Source: Rhodothermales bacterium (GTDB lineage Bacteria; Bacteroidota; Rhodothermia; Rhodothermales; UBA10348). From it: a DNA stretch of 6,786 bases. Below the pieces are notes generated by a model that saw only the letters and a list, made by a program, of their open reading frames with translations, did no database searches and was not told the DNA's origin. Where the stretch lies: positions 1-6,786 of the forward strand of contig JABDJZ010000309.1 in NCBI GenBank assembly GCA_013003255.1. The letters run 5' to 3'. The position numbers and the translations under genes were made by a program. Below, one piece after another: positions 6,529 through 6,786 of this stretch (position 1 is the stretch's first letter; each line of letters starts with the position of its first letter).

Positions 6529-6786
6529 GTGCGCATCCTGCGGCCCCTCTCCTTCCTGCTCGCGGCAGCCGTCGTTGCCGGGTGCGCCTCCGAAACCGAG
6601 ACCCGGGACCAGTCAGACTCGTCCCGACCGCAAGCGCCCCCCCTGACTCAGGCGCAGTTGGATGCTCGCTCCCAGTACCTTTCCGGGGAGCAGATGGAAG
6701 TCGTGGCGGCGTTTGAAGCTCAGTTCCACGCCATCGATTCCCAGGAGGCCCTGGCCGATGTCTTTGAACAGGCAACCGTCCTGGGC
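6529..6786 (+). CDS. unrecognised lipoprotein, 3' end cut by window
   Basis: Eighty-six codons run open to the window end. Starting from GTG at 6529 the protein opens with a classic lipoprotein signal: MRILRPL, a hydrophobic core FLLAAAVV, and lipobox VAGC with Cys19 (nt 6583-6585). It then has a low-complexity polar stretch (SETETRDQSDSSRPQAPP) typical of a tether. The remaining visible part (LTQAQLDARSQYLSGEQMEV, FEAQFHAIDSQEALADVFEQ) looks helical and charged, and I do not recognise the family. No clear ribosome site precedes the GTG. An in-frame TTG at 6484 would add 15 residues before the signal and is less likely. The signal peptide and lipobox are the main reasons to accept this frame over the overlapping ones. 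The product is expected to be anchored to a membrane outside the cytoplasm. Function is unknown. Confidence 0.7.
   Translation, partial: MRILRPLSFLLAAAVVAGCASETETRDQSDSSRPQAPPLTQAQLDARSQYLSGEQMEVVAAFEAQFHAIDSQEALADVFEQATVLG

Noticed and set aside
6446..6775. Minus-strand open frame of 109 codons and plus-strand frame 6461-6646 at the window end
   Set aside because: Both overlap the lipoprotein frame from 6529, which has a signal peptide and lipobox; these two have Pro/Arg-rich compositions typical of out-of-frame high-GC sequence.

Overview
The window looks like a high-GC (about 60-65% by eye) bacterial chromosome carrying a run of exported proteins. The best guess at origin is a Rhodothermota/Bacteroidota-type marine or soil bacterium. 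The reasons are the short lipoprotein signals with an acidic, Pro/Glu-rich linker, the mostly weak or absent Shine-Dalgarno sequences, and a DUF1549/DUF1553 + DUF1501 + DUF2231-cytochrome c gene set. That gene set is best known from Planctomycetota and Verrucomicrobiota but also occurs in Bacteroidota relatives. The assignment is an inference; a PVC-group origin is not excluded.

Layout: (1) nt 1-5012, plus strand: three genes joined by 4-base ATGA overlaps. They are a 5'-truncated PSCyt1-DUF1549-DUF1553 protein, a Tat-exported DUF1501 protein, and a membrane protein combining a DUF2231-like domain, a cytochrome c domain with CxxCH, and leucine-rich repeats. (2) nt 5078-5944, plus strand: a GH16 laminarinase-type lipoprotein starting 65 bases after the third gene. 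(3) nt 5948-6430, minus strand: a small secreted NTF2-like/DUF4440 protein, convergent with the GH16 gene and separated from it by 3 bases. (4) nt 6431-6528: a 98-base divergent intergenic region. (5) nt 6529 to the window end, plus strand: the start of an unrecognised lipoprotein, cut by the window edge.

The first three genes almost certainly form one translationally coupled operon whose products act in or across the cell envelope. The DUF1549/DUF1553 and DUF1501 families have no established biochemical function. They often sit together and, in PVC bacteria, near sulfatases and glycoside hydrolases. The GH16 gene next door fits a role in processing polysaccharides such as beta-1,3-glucan, but this rests on position only. 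No RNA genes, CRISPR arrays, insertion sequences, attachment sites or convincing terminators were seen, and no gene-free stretch exceeds 100 bases.
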